DNA of 64,000 nucleotides, from NCBI GenBank assembly GCA_963808705.1, contig CAWEHB010000009.1, positions 124,001 through 188,000 of the forward strand. Reading direction: 5' to 3'. The position numbers and the translations under genes were made by a program. The stretch is from JASHPR01 sp963808705 (GTDB lineage Bacteria > Actinomycetota > Actinomycetes > Streptosporangiales > Streptosporangiaceae). The notes beneath the pieces were generated by a model. That model saw only the letters and a program-made list of their open reading frames with translations. It was not told the origin of the DNA and did not search any database. Below are positions 1-8,398 of this stretch, one piece after another; position 1 is the first letter of the stretch; each line of letters starts with the position of its first letter.

Positions 1-2
1 TG

Positions 3-290
3 CCCCTCGTCGATGTTGCGATCGCGGCCCTGATTCCCGACGTCGAGGACTCGGCGCAGATCGCGGTCGGCTACTTCGACGCGCGCTCCCCTACAGAACA
101 CGAGCTGGACCTGATCGCCACCGCCCAACGGGCCCGCGGCCTGGGGCATGTCGCTTTCTTTATTCACCGCCACGTCGACGGAGACCACGGCGCGCTCGAC
201 CAGATCCGACTCGGCGTCGACCTGCTCTTGCGTGCCGAACAACGCTGGCCCGCGCTTCGCGCCGCGATCTTGAGCGGCACCACCGGCTGA
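3..290 (+). CDS. C-terminal part of an unrecognised protein (cut by window start)
   Basis: An open frame enters from the window edge and reads 95 residues to a TGA at 288-290. The text includes VGYFDARSPTEHELDLIATA and ends LSGTTG. Third codon positions are GC-rich, as in real genes here. No catalytic motif or membrane segment is visible and I do not recognise the family. The start lies outside the window, so function cannot be judged. Confidence 0.5.
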   Translation, partial: PLVDVAIAALIPDVEDSAQIAVGYFDARSPTEHELDLIATAQRARGLGHVAFFIHRHVDGDHGALDQIRLGVDLLLRAEQRWPALRAAILSGTTG

Positions 291-437
291 CCAGGCCAAC
301 TTCCCGCCCCCTACATGGACAGTCGATACGGGACACGGGCCGGTCCGCCAACCACACCCTCACCGCGCCAACCCGCTGCCCGACGGCATCCGCGCAGTCC
401 TTACCAAGATCAACAACGCCACCCGCGTGCGCACTAA

Positions 438-517
438 TTGAGCCAAGTCGGGTACCCTGGCGGGCCGCGCGTGTAACCGTTCTGGTCGGCGTCTCGGCCT
501 TCGCCCGATTGGCTCAA
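438..517. repeat. Imperfect inverted repeat in a gene-free spacer
   Basis: The spacer between the first gene and the MarR gene (291-654) holds no convincing gene. Within it, TTGAGCCAAGTCGGG at 438-452 pairs with CCCGATTGGCTCAA at 504-517, with a single bulged base. The arms are about 50 bases apart. This could be the trace of a small mobile element or a structured terminator. Nothing else was seen. Confidence 0.4.
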
Positions 518-654
518 CGGCGCCCAGAACTGGTGGGTCTGCGCGGTGAGACGGGCGACGTGCGAGTATTTAAGCCGCGCCGGCGCTGCGCTGCGCATTC
601 GCGCTCGGGTGTTAATGCTCACCGGGCCGGGAACCGCTGGGGCCGCGGGCCGGT

Positions 655-1122
655 TCAGCCGTGGGTGCTCTGCCGGTGCAGCTCGGTTTCGAGCATGTCC
701 ATGGCCTTGAGGAAGGCTTGCTGCTCGGCGGGGGTGAGCTGCTCCAGGACGCGGGCCAGCGGTTTGGCGGCACCGTCGAGCCAGTGGCCGACCAGGGCTG
801 CCTGGCCGGGGATGATCTGGACGATCGTGCGCCTCCGGTCGGCCGGGTCAGGGCGCCGCTCAACCAGCCCCGCCCGGTCAAGGTCGGCGAGCACGCCGCT
901 GACCGTGGGTAGGGTCAGGCCCAGCCGGGAGGCCAGCTCCCCGACGGTGAGCGGGCCGCCGCGGATCTGCTCGAGCGCCGCGACGTGCCGCGGGCTCAGC
1001 GGCGCGGGCCCGGACGCGGCGCGATCTTGCCAGCGCCGCATTCCCCTGGTCACCCGGGGAAACAGCTGCATCAGGCGCAGGCACAGCGCGGAGTGCTCAG
1101 AGCTGCCCGCCGCGTCCGCCAT
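655..1122 (-). CDS. MarR family transcriptional regulator
   Basis: About 155 residues with a winged-helix MarR fold. The recognition region reads LTVGELASRLGLTLPTVSG and is followed by the wing motif RRPDPADRRRTIVQI. A C-terminal helix (LTPAEQQAFLKAMDMLE) is typical of the dimer interface. I place the start at the ATG at 1122-1120, which has GGGAGG a few bases upstream; a longer frame reaching 1191 lacks this. The gene is divergent from yceI with about 108 bases between them, an arrangement common for MarR regulators controlling their neighbour. The ligand is unknown, but a lipophilic or oxidative signal would be usual for the family. Confidence 0.85.
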   Translation of the reverse strand: MADAAGSSEHSALCLRLMQLFPRVTRGMRRWQDRAASGPAPLSPRHVAALEQIRGGPLTVGELASRLGLTLPTVSGVLADLDRAGLVERRPDPADRRRTIVQIIPGQAALVGHWLDGAAKPLARVLEQLTPAEQQAFLKAMDMLETELHRQSTHG

Positions 1123-1152
1123 GGCCCCGCCTCCCAGGTGCGCCCTCTCACC

Positions 1153-1204
1153 TTGACACCCGAGCCCGAGTCTATATGCTTCCGATATCAAAACTATTCT
1201 GTTT
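1153..1204 (+). promoter_or_regulatory. Promoter and candidate MarR operator in front of yceI
   Basis: TTGACA at 1153-1158 and TATGCT at 1175-1180 are separated by 16 bases, a good sigma-70-type promoter pointing to yceI. Just downstream is an AT-rich stretch containing AAAC (1191-1194) and GTTT (1201-1204) as an inverted repeat with a 6-base spacer. A MarR dimer could bind here. The promoter call is sequence-based; the operator is inferred. Confidence 0.5.
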
Positions 1205-1230
1205 CAAGAACGAAATGTATGGAGAGCGAC

Positions 1231-1779
1231 ATGACTCCGCAGGGACCGCTGACCGCCCCAGCGCTGCAGGCGCTGGTCCAGGACGGCACGCTCACCGGGT
1301 CCTGGACCCTGGACCGAGCCAGGTCCCAGGTCCTGCTGGAGACCAGGCACACCTGGGGCCTCCTCCCGCTCCACGGCGTCTTCCGCCAGGTTACCGGCAA
1401 CGGCACGGTGACCGCGGCCGGCCAGGTCACCGGCACCCTCACCGTGGCCGCCGGTTCGATCGATACCAAGAACAAGATGCGCGACAAGGACCTGCGGTCG
1501 GCCAAGGTCTTCGACACCGCCAACCACCCGGACATCACCTACACCGCCGAGGGCGTGCAGCCCGCCAGCGAGGGCGTCCGGGTGACCGGCAGCCTGACCG
1601 TCCGCGGCCGCACCCGCCCGCTCTCCTTCGACGCGAAGGTCTCCGCCACCACAAGCGAGGTGCGGCTGGACGCCGAGGTCCCGGTCAACCGGGCGGACTT
1701 CGGCCTGACATACAGCCCGATGCGCATGGCGCCGATGAACAACACCATCGTCATCCACGCCGTGTTCACCCGCCAGTAA
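1231..1779 (+). CDS. YceI family protein (lipocalin-like, isoprenoid-binding)
   Basis: A 182-residue YceI-domain protein. Family hallmarks are GSWTLDRARSQVLLETRHTWG near the start, DTANHPDITYTAEGV in the middle and a C-terminal beta-rich part with ADFGLTYSPM. YceI proteins form a beta-barrel that binds polyisoprenoid or other amphiphilic molecules. No signal peptide is visible, so this one is probably cytoplasmic. The ATG at 1231 has GGAGAG five bases upstream and follows the promoter at 1153-1180. The divergent MarR gene probably controls it. The natural ligand is not deducible from sequence. Confidence 0.85.
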   Translation: MTPQGPLTAPALQALVQDGTLTGSWTLDRARSQVLLETRHTWGLLPLHGVFRQVTGNGTVTAAGQVTGTLTVAAGSIDTKNKMRDKDLRSAKVFDTANHPDITYTAEGVQPASEGVRVTGSLTVRGRTRPLSFDAKVSATTSEVRLDAEVPVNRADFGLTYSPMRMAPMNNTIVIHAVFTRQ

Positions 1780-1861
1780 GCCCGCAGCGCCACACCAGGC
1801 TCAAGCCACACTCGGGCAGGACACCCCACAGCCGGGCCGCCAGATCCGCGGGGAGCCGGTC

Positions 1862-2584
1862 GTGCGGACGTACCGGATGCGGGTCGATGAGGCAGGCCGG
1901 GTAGAGGAACTGGAGCCGCTGCCCGAGGGCCTGCTGCCGCCGGGATGCCGCCTCATCACCGCCTGCCCCGGCGGCCGGACACTCGCCTACATCTGCACCG
2001 ATCGGCGAGTGCCGCCCGCTGGCTCGCGCATCCCCACCCTGGAAGCCGGGCTGGTGGACCTGGACAGAGGGGAACGCCGCCCGGCGCGCCTTCCGGCCGG
2101 CGGCCTGGGCGAGCTGTCATGGGCCGGCGATCGCCGGACCGTGGCATTCGCATGGCACCCCGCATCAGGCGAGCCGCCGGGGATCTACGTGACCGACACC
2201 GGCGCCACCCGCGACTGGGTCAGTGCGGGCCAGCCGGTGGAAGCAGCCCGTGGACTCACCGATGACCTGATCGACCCGGTGATCAGCGCCGACGGCGGTG
2301 AGATCTACGGCACCGTGGCACAGCCTGATCCGGGCGGCGGCCCGCATTGGAACCGGCTGCTGGCCATCCCGGTCCACGGCGGGCAGCCCCGCGTGTTGTT
2401 CCAGCTCCGCTACCGCAGCGACGGCCACAACGTCCGCTACATGTGGACGACCGCCTGCCGCGACGCCACCGGAGGGCACCTGCTCGTGTTCGCCACCGGA
2501 TACGTGTACCGCATCGAGGCCTCCTCCGCCGCCTTGACCCGGCTGCCCTTCCCCGAAGGACGTCCATATGCCGCCGCCTGGTAG
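1862..2584 (+). CDS. Beta-propeller-like protein, probably a 5'-truncated remnant
   Basis: A 240-residue frame from a GTG at 1862. The text has repeated blade-like segments: RTLAYICTDRR, GELSWAGDRRTVAFAWHPA, DPVISADGGEIYGTVAQP and DATGGHLLVFATGYVYRI. These resemble WD40/TolB-type propeller blades in larger actinobacterial proteins. The frame stays open upstream of the GTG for at least 60 bases with protein-like text (QPGRQIRGEPVVRTYRM), and no ribosome site precedes the GTG. I therefore think it is the C-terminal end of a longer gene that lost its 5' part. Function unknown. Confidence 0.5.
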   Translation: MRTYRMRVDEAGRVEELEPLPEGLLPPGCRLITACPGGRTLAYICTDRRVPPAGSRIPTLEAGLVDLDRGERRPARLPAGGLGELSWAGDRRTVAFAWHPASGEPPGIYVTDTGATRDWVSAGQPVEAARGLTDDLIDPVISADGGEIYGTVAQPDPGGGPHWNRLLAIPVHGGQPRVLFQLRYRSDGHNVRYMWTTACRDATGGHLLVFATGYVYRIEASSAALTRLPFPEGRPYAAAW

Positions 2585-3244
2585 GCTCGCGTGCCCGGCA
2601 CGTGGCACGGCACCGGACAAACCGCAGATCCCGACGGCTCACAAGTCGCGGCTGACAGGCATCTCCGCGGCATGGCCCGAGGCCATGGCGCTAGCGGCCA
2701 TATACCAGAGACTGGCAAATGTGAACTCGCATGGCCTCATGCCAGGACCAGTGCGCATGAACAGCTCAGAGAGTACGGTGCGTCCTCACGGCCTCTCGCG
2801 GGCAGACGTGCCCGCCCCCCGATCGCGGCCGAGCACAGCCTGCGCGGAAGGCCAGTCCGCATCGTGGCCTTCCCAGACATATGACCCGCAGAGCGGAAGA
2901 GCGTAACCTCATCCGCCGCGGCGAAGGTATGCACAGGACGTCATGAACACAGAACCAGGGCATCTGCGCCCAGGTGCAGCACCGTGTCGGCCGAGCACCG
3001 GCCGGGAATAATCGGCGATCCGGCGAATCGCCGCCCAGGGCCGACGTCACTGTCCGTGATCACTCCTGCTCTTGACTCACGCGCGAATAGCCGCCGCTCT
3101 GCGCGGGCGAGCGGAGTGTGACAGCGACGTCCCTGACGCACGCAGATGCGGATGATCGGCACGGCTCGCGACGCTCGGTCATAGCCGCGGGTCGGGCGGG
3201 TCCGCATATTCGTTCAGGCCAAGCCGGTCTGCGGTGGTAGCGGG
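2585..3244. other. Gene-free stretch of about 660 bases
   Basis: Several short frames exist on both strands here, but none has a ribosome site, recognisable motif or consistent codon bias. Base composition is less GC-rich than in the surrounding genes. The stretch lies between a truncated gene and a reverse-strand gene, consistent with decayed accessory DNA. No RNA gene or repeat was seen. Confidence 0.45.
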
Positions 3245-3652
3245 TCATCTCTGCTGCTCGTCTTTGCGCGGAAGCTCGTCCGCGTGGCGCAGCACGACCT
3301 TCCACTGACCGCTCTCCCGGCGGTAAGCCTGCGTGCAGCGCAGTGTCCTGGGCTGCGGCCGGCCGCCGGCGTGCCGGGTCATGCGCTCCAGATCGACGGT
3401 GTAGGCGAGGTCGCCGCTGACCACCGTCACGACGTTCTCCACGCTGCGATCTGTGGAAGCGATACCCTTCGCAGCCCAGTCGAGCCGGGCACTGACCTGC
3501 TCCCATCCACGCTCGTATCCGCCGAACGCACCCATGATCACGACATCCTCAGCGTGCGACCACAGTGCCTTAAAAGGCTCAGGCCGCCCTTCAACCAGCT
3601 CGCCGAGGGCTTGCTGGCATGCCATAACGAATTGGTTCCAGGCCTCATCCAC
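3245..3652 (-). CDS. SnoaL-like / DUF4440-type nuclear-transport-factor-2 fold protein
   Basis: A 135-residue protein of the NTF2-like alpha+beta cone fold. An N-terminal helix (WNQFVMACQQALGELVEG) precedes DVVIMGAFGGYERGWEQV, and the C-terminal strands read RTLRCTQAYRRESGQWKVVL, the usual end of DUF4440/SnoaL-like proteins. Members are small ligand-binding or isomerase-like proteins. The start is a GTG at 3652 with a poor ribosome site, so it could be slightly different. About 106 bases separate it from the VOC gene upstream on the same strand; the two may be co-transcribed. Substrate unknown. Confidence 0.75.
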   Translation of the reverse strand: MDEAWNQFVMACQQALGELVEGRPEPFKALWSHAEDVVIMGAFGGYERGWEQVSARLDWAAKGIASTDRSVENVVTVVSGDLAYTVDLERMTRHAGGRPQPRTLRCTQAYRRESGQWKVVLRHADELPRKDEQQR

Positions 3653-3758
3653 GCGTCGATGATGCCAGCGCCCCAGCTGAACCGGAAGCGCTCAGCTGGT
3701 GCAGAACCGTGCACGAGCAGACAGCCACTCGACATCCGGCCATGCCGCATAGACCTCG

Positions 3759-4163
3759 TCATCTTGGCGGTGACGCCGATCGCGGGTCGCGGCGGAGAGG
3801 GTGATCGGCGGGAACCTCGACCAGGACGATCTGGATGCCATCGGGGTCCTGGATCCACATTTCGGTCAAGCCCCAGGGCTCGGTGGCGGGTTCCCGGATG
3901 ATGGGGACTCCGGCCGCGGCCAGCCGGGCGTGCTCGGCGTGGACGTCCCGTACCTGGATCCAGATCATCACCGAGTGTCCGGGCGGGCCGGGCGTGTGCC
4001 CGGAGACCTCGAGCAAGCCCGGGCCGAGGAAGAACACAACCCCGGGATTGTCTGGAGGGCCGAACTCCCGGTAGATGGCCAGGCCCAGGACGTCGCGGTA
4101 GAAGCGGCGGCTGCGGTCTAAGTCGCTGGGCCGCAGGAGGATCCGGCTGCTCAGAACGTCCAC
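3759..4163 (-). CDS. VOC family (glyoxalase/dioxygenase superfamily) protein
   Basis: 134 residues with the two beta-alpha-beta-beta-beta modules of the vicinal oxygen chelate fold. Module one has DLDRSRRFYRDVLGLAIYRE and FFLGPGLLEV. Module two has VMIWIQVRDVHAEHARL and ends MWIQDPDGIQIVLVEVP, the classic closing strand with its metal-ligand glutamate position. Such small VOC proteins are metal-dependent lyases, dioxygenases or antibiotic-binding proteins; sequence alone does not distinguish them. It starts at an ATG at 4163. Confidence 0.85.
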   Translation of the reverse strand: MDVLSSRILLRPSDLDRSRRFYRDVLGLAIYREFGPPDNPGVVFFLGPGLLEVSGHTPGPPGHSVMIWIQVRDVHAEHARLAAAGVPIIREPATEPWGLTEMWIQDPDGIQIVLVEVPADHPLRRDPRSASPPR

Positions 4164-4674
4164 GCGACTATTTCAGCATCACGTTGAGTGACACGGCAGG
4201 TCAACGAAAACGCGCGCAGTGGACTCGTTCTGCTCGCCTGGATGCGTCTCGACAGGTGGGGCGACCGCTGCACGGATTGGGCATTCTGGCGCTCGGGTGC
4301 GGCGCGATTGAACGTGCTCATGGCGCATGTCTGGACGCGTGGACGCTATTGGCCGTGCTCGTGGGTTGTTATGCCTGGGCCGACAACGATCCGGTCGGAG
4401 GCATTGGTCGGCGGCGCTCGGGCTCATCTCCGCGAATTCGGCGTGGCTGGCTCCGCTGTTGCGCGGAGCGCAACGTGGCGATGACCGCCGGTGCCGCAGG
4501 AAGATGGCCGAGGCGCCACAGGACCCGTAGCGCCCGATCCAGCCCTCACGTGGATCGCTCATGGACGAGTTGCCGGACCCGTGCCGGCAACGGCCGAAGC
4601 CGGGGCCGTCGGGCTGCGCCGTCGCCCGCGGAACGGCGTCGACACCAGGGGGCGGTGTCACCGAGGATGACCGG
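4164..4674. other. Stretch of about 510 bases without a supported gene
   Basis: Long overlapping frames run on both strands (about 160-200 codons), but their text is rich in Arg, Ser and Pro without domains, and no ribosome site is present. They look like random open frames of high-GC DNA. No repeat or RNA gene was recognised. Confidence 0.4.
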
Positions 4675-5475
4675 GTGAGCGTCGAGGGGTTGGCGCCGGT
4701 GACCGATGTGAGTGCCGGTGCCTGGATCGCGCCGCGGCTGTGCGGTTTCGGTGGTCGCGTGTGCTGCATCGTCCCCGCAGGGTTCGCCGGCTACGCCCGC
4801 GTTCTGCACCCTTCGGCCGACGAGCACGGCGGGCTCGTCAGCTGGGCGCAGGTGTGCGAGCTGACCGGTCGTATCGCGCACCCGTTGATGCAGTGGCACA
4901 CGATCAGCACTGCCCCGCAGGTCGGCGCACAGACTGGGGGTTCCTCCTGGCCCGGCAGCGATCCGGAGGTCGGCAACTTGCCGCCTGCTGTGCTCGCCGA
5001 CGTACTTGAGATCCTGGCCGCCTTCACTCTCGATCCTGGCGACTGCTACCACGCGGTGTGGGACGGCTGGGGATGGCTGCGCGGAGGCGGCGCGGCGTCT
5101 TTCGCCTATCGCACCTCAGACCCACGCCGGTTCCGCCTCCCGCCGCCCTCACCGCCGACACTGCCCGAGGAGGTGTTGGCCGGCCCACGGCTGAGCCACC
5201 CCCACCGCGACTACCTGCTCTTCCATGGCCCGCTGCGAGCCGCCCTGAGCATTGGGCACCAGGTCACCGCTGACTGGCTGCTGCCGCAATCGCCGAGCCT
5301 GTTGTGGCCAGCCGACAGGTCATGGTTGCTCGCCACCGAAATCGACTTCGATTCCACACTGGCCGGCGGAAGCACAGAGTTGGTGGCGGAACTCCTGCAG
5401 GCGACCCGCCTCGAGGCATGGCCAGTGGGCATCTATGGCGATCTCACCATCGACGGCGATCGGATCAACCAGTAA
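4675..5475 (+). CDS. Conserved actinobacterial protein of unknown function
   Basis: A 266-residue protein starting at a GTG at 4675, preceded by GAGGA at 4663-4667. A longer frame from 4561 has no ribosome site and low-complexity text. Near the start is a conserved-looking stretch, GAWIAPRLCGFGG. The C-terminal region reads DRSWLLATEIDFDSTLAGG. I recall similar text in actinobacterial hypothetical proteins but know of no assigned function. There is no signal peptide or membrane segment. Its acidic, Trp-rich character suggests a cytoplasmic globular protein. No operon partner is evident; the AraC gene follows after about 230 bases. Confidence 0.65.
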   Translation: MSVEGLAPVTDVSAGAWIAPRLCGFGGRVCCIVPAGFAGYARVLHPSADEHGGLVSWAQVCELTGRIAHPLMQWHTISTAPQVGAQTGGSSWPGSDPEVGNLPPAVLADVLEILAAFTLDPGDCYHAVWDGWGWLRGGGAASFAYRTSDPRRFRLPPPSPPTLPEEVLAGPRLSHPHRDYLLFHGPLRAALSIGHQVTADWLLPQSPSLLWPADRSWLLATEIDFDSTLAGGSTELVAELLQATRLEAWPVGIYGDLTIDGDRINQ

Positions 5476-5708
5476 CGTCCCGGCGAGGTTAATCGCCGCA
5501 CGACACGCTGACAGAACTGCACCCGAGCCTCGATCTGCGCTGCCAACATCTCGATGCTGTTCGAAGCCGAGTCATACAGACCTGGGCGTTCGGTGTGCCG
5601 ATGGGCTGGCTGTACGCGCGGGAAAGCTCCGTGTACCGGCGGGCTCTGGCTGCGCATAATAGATTGCTGAAGCAGCTGGCGGAGGTGGCTGACCGCGACG
5701 GTGTGTGG

Positions 5709-6569
5709 ATGGGTGAGCGGCATCGCAGGGACCGGGCGTGGGCCGTTCGGCCCGGGAATGTCACGCGGGTGAGGCCGACCCGGCGGCTGCGGCCGTTTGT
5801 GTCCAGCTACGTCGATTTCGATATGGCGGGCTGGCCGCCAGGCCGGCACCGCGGCCTGCCCGATGGAACCCTCGCGATGGTGGTCAGTGTCGGCGCGCCG
5901 CTGACCGTGCGCCGTGCTGGTCACGCGGATGTTGCTGCTGCCGCTACGGTGGCCGGGTTGCGGTCCAGCCCGGTCGGCATCGTCCACGACGGCACTCAGC
6001 GCGGGGTCCAGCTCGCGCTGACCCCGCGAGGTTCACGGGCCTTGCTGGGGCTGCCTGCGGTCGCGCTCGCCCAGGGGGTGTGGCCTTTGGAGGAGGTCGT
6101 CGGGCGCCGGGCGCGCGAGCTGACCGATCGTCTGGCCGGTGCATCGGGCCCGGCTGGGCGAGCGCAGGTTCTGGACACCGTGCTGGCGGGATGGGCGGTC
6201 GACGAGGACTACCCGGCCGTGGTCGACGCCGTCTGGCGCAGGCTCGCCGACTCGGCCGGCTGCGTGGCGGTCACCAGGCTCGCCGACGAGATCGGGCTGG
6301 GCCGCCGCCATCTTGGACAGCTAGTCCGCGCCGAGCTCGGCCTGACCCCCAAGACAGTGGCCCGGATCATGCGTTTCGGCCGGGCCCGCCGATGCCTGCG
6401 ATCCCTCCCGACGGCCAGCCTGGCTCAGACCGCGGTGATATGCGGCCAATTCGACCAGGCCCACCTGGCCAACGACTGGAAGCAGCTCGGCGGCTGCACA
6501 CCGGGCGAGTGGATGGCCGAGGAACTCCCATTTCTCCAAGACCACGGATCCGGCCGCGGCGCACGCTGA
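5709..6569 (+). CDS. AraC family transcriptional regulator
   Basis: About 286 residues. The N-terminal half (RRLRPFVSSYVDFDMAGW, LPDGTLAMVVSVG) is a cupin-like sensing domain. The C-terminal third is a two-helix-turn-helix AraC domain: VTRLADEIGLGRRHLGQLVR, then LAQTAVICGQFDQAHLANDW, with the conserved GCTPGEW end. The start is uncertain. The ATG at 5709 excludes an N-terminal extension from 5595 that looks fragment-like; neither has a strong ribosome site. Four bases after its stop begins a truncated VOC gene, and AraC-VOC pairs are common in actinobacteria, so this regulator probably once controlled that gene. Confidence 0.8.
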   Translation: MGERHRRDRAWAVRPGNVTRVRPTRRLRPFVSSYVDFDMAGWPPGRHRGLPDGTLAMVVSVGAPLTVRRAGHADVAAAATVAGLRSSPVGIVHDGTQRGVQLALTPRGSRALLGLPAVALAQGVWPLEEVVGRRARELTDRLAGASGPAGRAQVLDTVLAGWAVDEDYPAVVDAVWRRLADSAGCVAVTRLADEIGLGRRHLGQLVRAELGLTPKTVARIMRFGRARRCLRSLPTASLAQTAVICGQFDQAHLANDWKQLGGCTPGEWMAEELPFLQDHGSGRGAR

Positions 6570-6573
6570 GGAC

Positions 6574-6800
6574 ATGACAAATACAGATCCAGCCGTGACC
6601 ACCGCCGTCGCGCCAAGTTCACCCGACCCGCCGCCGACCATCTGGCCGAGCGTCCCCTACCCTGACCCGCAGGCAGCGATCGACTTCCTGGTCGCCACCT
6701 TCGGCTTCGAGCCGACCGCCCTGATCCCGGGCGAAGAGCCGGGTCCCAGCCGTGCTCACGACGAGCGACGCCACGTGCTCATGGCGAGTGACGACAACCG
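6574..6800 (+). pseudogene. Truncated VOC (glyoxalase-like) gene
   Basis: An ATG at 6574 opens a frame whose first 50-55 residues are clearly VOC-like: PTIWPSVPYPDPQAAIDFLV, then FGFEPTALIPGEE. After roughly 6742 the text no longer resembles the family. The frame instead runs into DNA that codes on the other strand for the XRE regulator ending at 6801. The second half of the VOC fold is missing, so the gene has been cut, probably by the rearrangement that brought in the XRE gene. Confidence 0.6.
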
Positions 6801-7844
6801 TCACCTTGCCGCCCTCCCAGTTCCCCCGCCGGGGGCTACTAATGCGTTCCCGCGTGGCCGGGAAGCGGCCTTCGCCAGCTCGGCGGTCAGGCCGCCGGAA
6901 GGATTGCCCATCCGTTCCGCCAGCGCGACGGCTTCGGTTTTGAGCGAGCCGGTGGCTGTGCGGACCAGTTCCACGGCCACCCCCCGTGTCAGCGGGGAAT
7001 AGGGCGCTTCCTCCGGAGACTCGGCATAGGAGCGTTCAAGGAAATGCCTCGCCTGCTCGAGTTCCCGGCGCTGCATATGACCGGCAGCGATCTCCCCGTA
7101 CAGGCGCCCCCGGCGTTCCCTCGACGGCACCTGCTCCAGATTGATCCGGTCCGCGCGGCTCACGGCTTCACCGAACCGGCGAAGCTCGGCCGCGATGCTC
7201 ACCCCGTGAATATCAACATTTGCCTGGCCAAAGATCGTCTGGGGATGGAAGTAGCCGACCGGAAGTGCCCTCGCCACCTCATCAGCGGTGTCCCAGAACC
7301 GCCAGGCGTTGCCGTCATCACCCTGGTAAGCGGCGCTGATCCCCATGTGCAGGCACAAACTACCGTACAAGCCAATCGCATCCGGGCCGTCCATATGCTG
7401 CTCCAGTTCAACGGCCGCCTCGGCCACGATCCGCAGCGCCGCGTCCGCGTCCACGCTGCGCAGCACGTGCCCTTGGGTCCAGGCCCCGAACGCCAGAGCC
7501 ACCGGATCGTCGGCGGTCTGTGAAGCCCGCGCGGCCCGGTCAGCGATAATCCGTCCCGTCTCCGGTTCCACCAAGTCAACCGCGAGATGCTGCGCCAATC
7601 CATAGGCACTGGCCAGAAACCTGCTGGCCGTCCGGCGCTCCGGACCGTCCAGATCGTCCACGCGCAGCACGCGCGCCAGCCGGACCAGGGCCGGTATCGA
7701 GACCCCGCGCTGCCCGGCCTCAATCCGCTTCAGCCAGTCCGCCGAGTAGCCCACCAGGTTCGCCAGCACAACCCGGGTCATCCCGCGCCGCTCGCGCAGA
7801 TGCCGAATCCGCTCGCCCGTGGTGAATTCTGCTGGCATCTCCAT
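6801..7844 (-). CDS. XRE family helix-turn-helix regulator (actinobacterial type)
   Basis: 347 residues. The N-terminal HTH (residues about 10-65) reads RIRHLRERRGMTRVVLANLV then YSADWLKRIEAGQRGVSIP, a standard Cro/CI domain. The remaining 280 residues are helical TPR-like repeats, for example AYQGDDGNAWRFWDTADEVA and RELEQARHFLERSYAESPEE. The ATG at 7844 has GGAGG about nine bases upstream. A small protein gene diverges from it, a pair often seen in streptomycetes and relatives. The target is unknown. The 3' end abuts the broken VOC gene. Confidence 0.85.
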   Translation of the reverse strand: MEMPAEFTTGERIRHLRERRGMTRVVLANLVGYSADWLKRIEAGQRGVSIPALVRLARVLRVDDLDGPERRTASRFLASAYGLAQHLAVDLVEPETGRIIADRAARASQTADDPVALAFGAWTQGHVLRSVDADAALRIVAEAAVELEQHMDGPDAIGLYGSLCLHMGISAAYQGDDGNAWRFWDTADEVARALPVGYFHPQTIFGQANVDIHGVSIAAELRRFGEAVSRADRINLEQVPSRERRGRLYGEIAAGHMQRRELEQARHFLERSYAESPEEAPYSPLTRGVAVELVRTATGSLKTEAVALAERMGNPSGGLTAELAKAASRPRGNALVAPGGGTGRAAR

Positions 7845-7999
7845 ATGCGGTCGCCTCCACTCCGGAGGTTACCCACCGACCGGAACTCGGTGTTGCTGCG
7901 CGAGGTTACGGCAAGGCGGGGACAACTCGTCCCCGCAAATGGCCGGCGGGAACCGTACCGTCGCGTGAGCAACCATGGCGCCACCGACAAGGAATCCCT

Positions 8000-8221
8000 G
8001 TGAACACCCGTGACGATGTCCCCGACGACAGCCAGGCCGCCGCAGCCGCGCAGGTACTGACAGCCCTCCAGGACGAATTCCCGCAGTTCCGAATCTGGCG
8101 CGAGAGCATTCACGGCCGACACCGGTACGTCGCCTGCAGTCAGCACTTAGACCTGAACCCGCACACCGTCATCACCGACGACCCCGAAGAGCTACGCGCC
8201 GCCCTGGGCAGGTCAGCATGA
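8000..8221 (+). CDS. Small conserved actinobacterial protein paired with the XRE regulator
   Basis: A 73-residue protein from a GTG at 8000. The text has a helical start (AAAAAQVLTALQDEFPQFRI) followed by short strands (HRYVACSQHLDLNPHTVI) and a final helix DPEELRAALG. Similar small proteins lie next to XRE-type regulators in many actinobacteria, and some such pairs behave as regulator and antagonist. That role is inferred from context only. The spacer to the divergent XRE gene is about 155 bases. Confidence 0.6.
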   Translation: MNTRDDVPDDSQAAAAAQVLTALQDEFPQFRIWRESIHGRHRYVACSQHLDLNPHTVITDDPEELRAALGRSA

Positions 8222-8346
8222 GCGCCTCTCCAGCTCTGTAGCCGACCACAATCCCGAGGGCGCTGCGGTGCCACGACCCTGAGCGTAACTGCGTAATGGC
8301 CGAGGAACGTGCGGGTACGCGGCGCACAAGCCTGCGGCAAGGCCGT

Positions 8347-8362
8347 TTGTGACAAGCCACAA
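8347..8362. promoter_or_regulatory. Candidate operator upstream of the pucR-led operon
   Basis: The inverted repeat TTGTG-N6-CACAA lies 37 bases before the PucR-type start codon. The spacer (8222-8398) has no gene. A self-regulatory binding site for the downstream regulator is plausible, but the repeat is short and could be chance. Confidence 0.3.
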
Positions 8363-8398
8363 GTGATCGATTGCTCGGGCAGGGTAGGCTGCTGATTT

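Noticed and set aside
504..580. Possible tRNA-like fold beginning GCCCGATTGGCTCAACGG
   Set aside because: The D-arm resemblance is superficial; there is no T-loop GGTTCGA-type sequence or matching acceptor strand.
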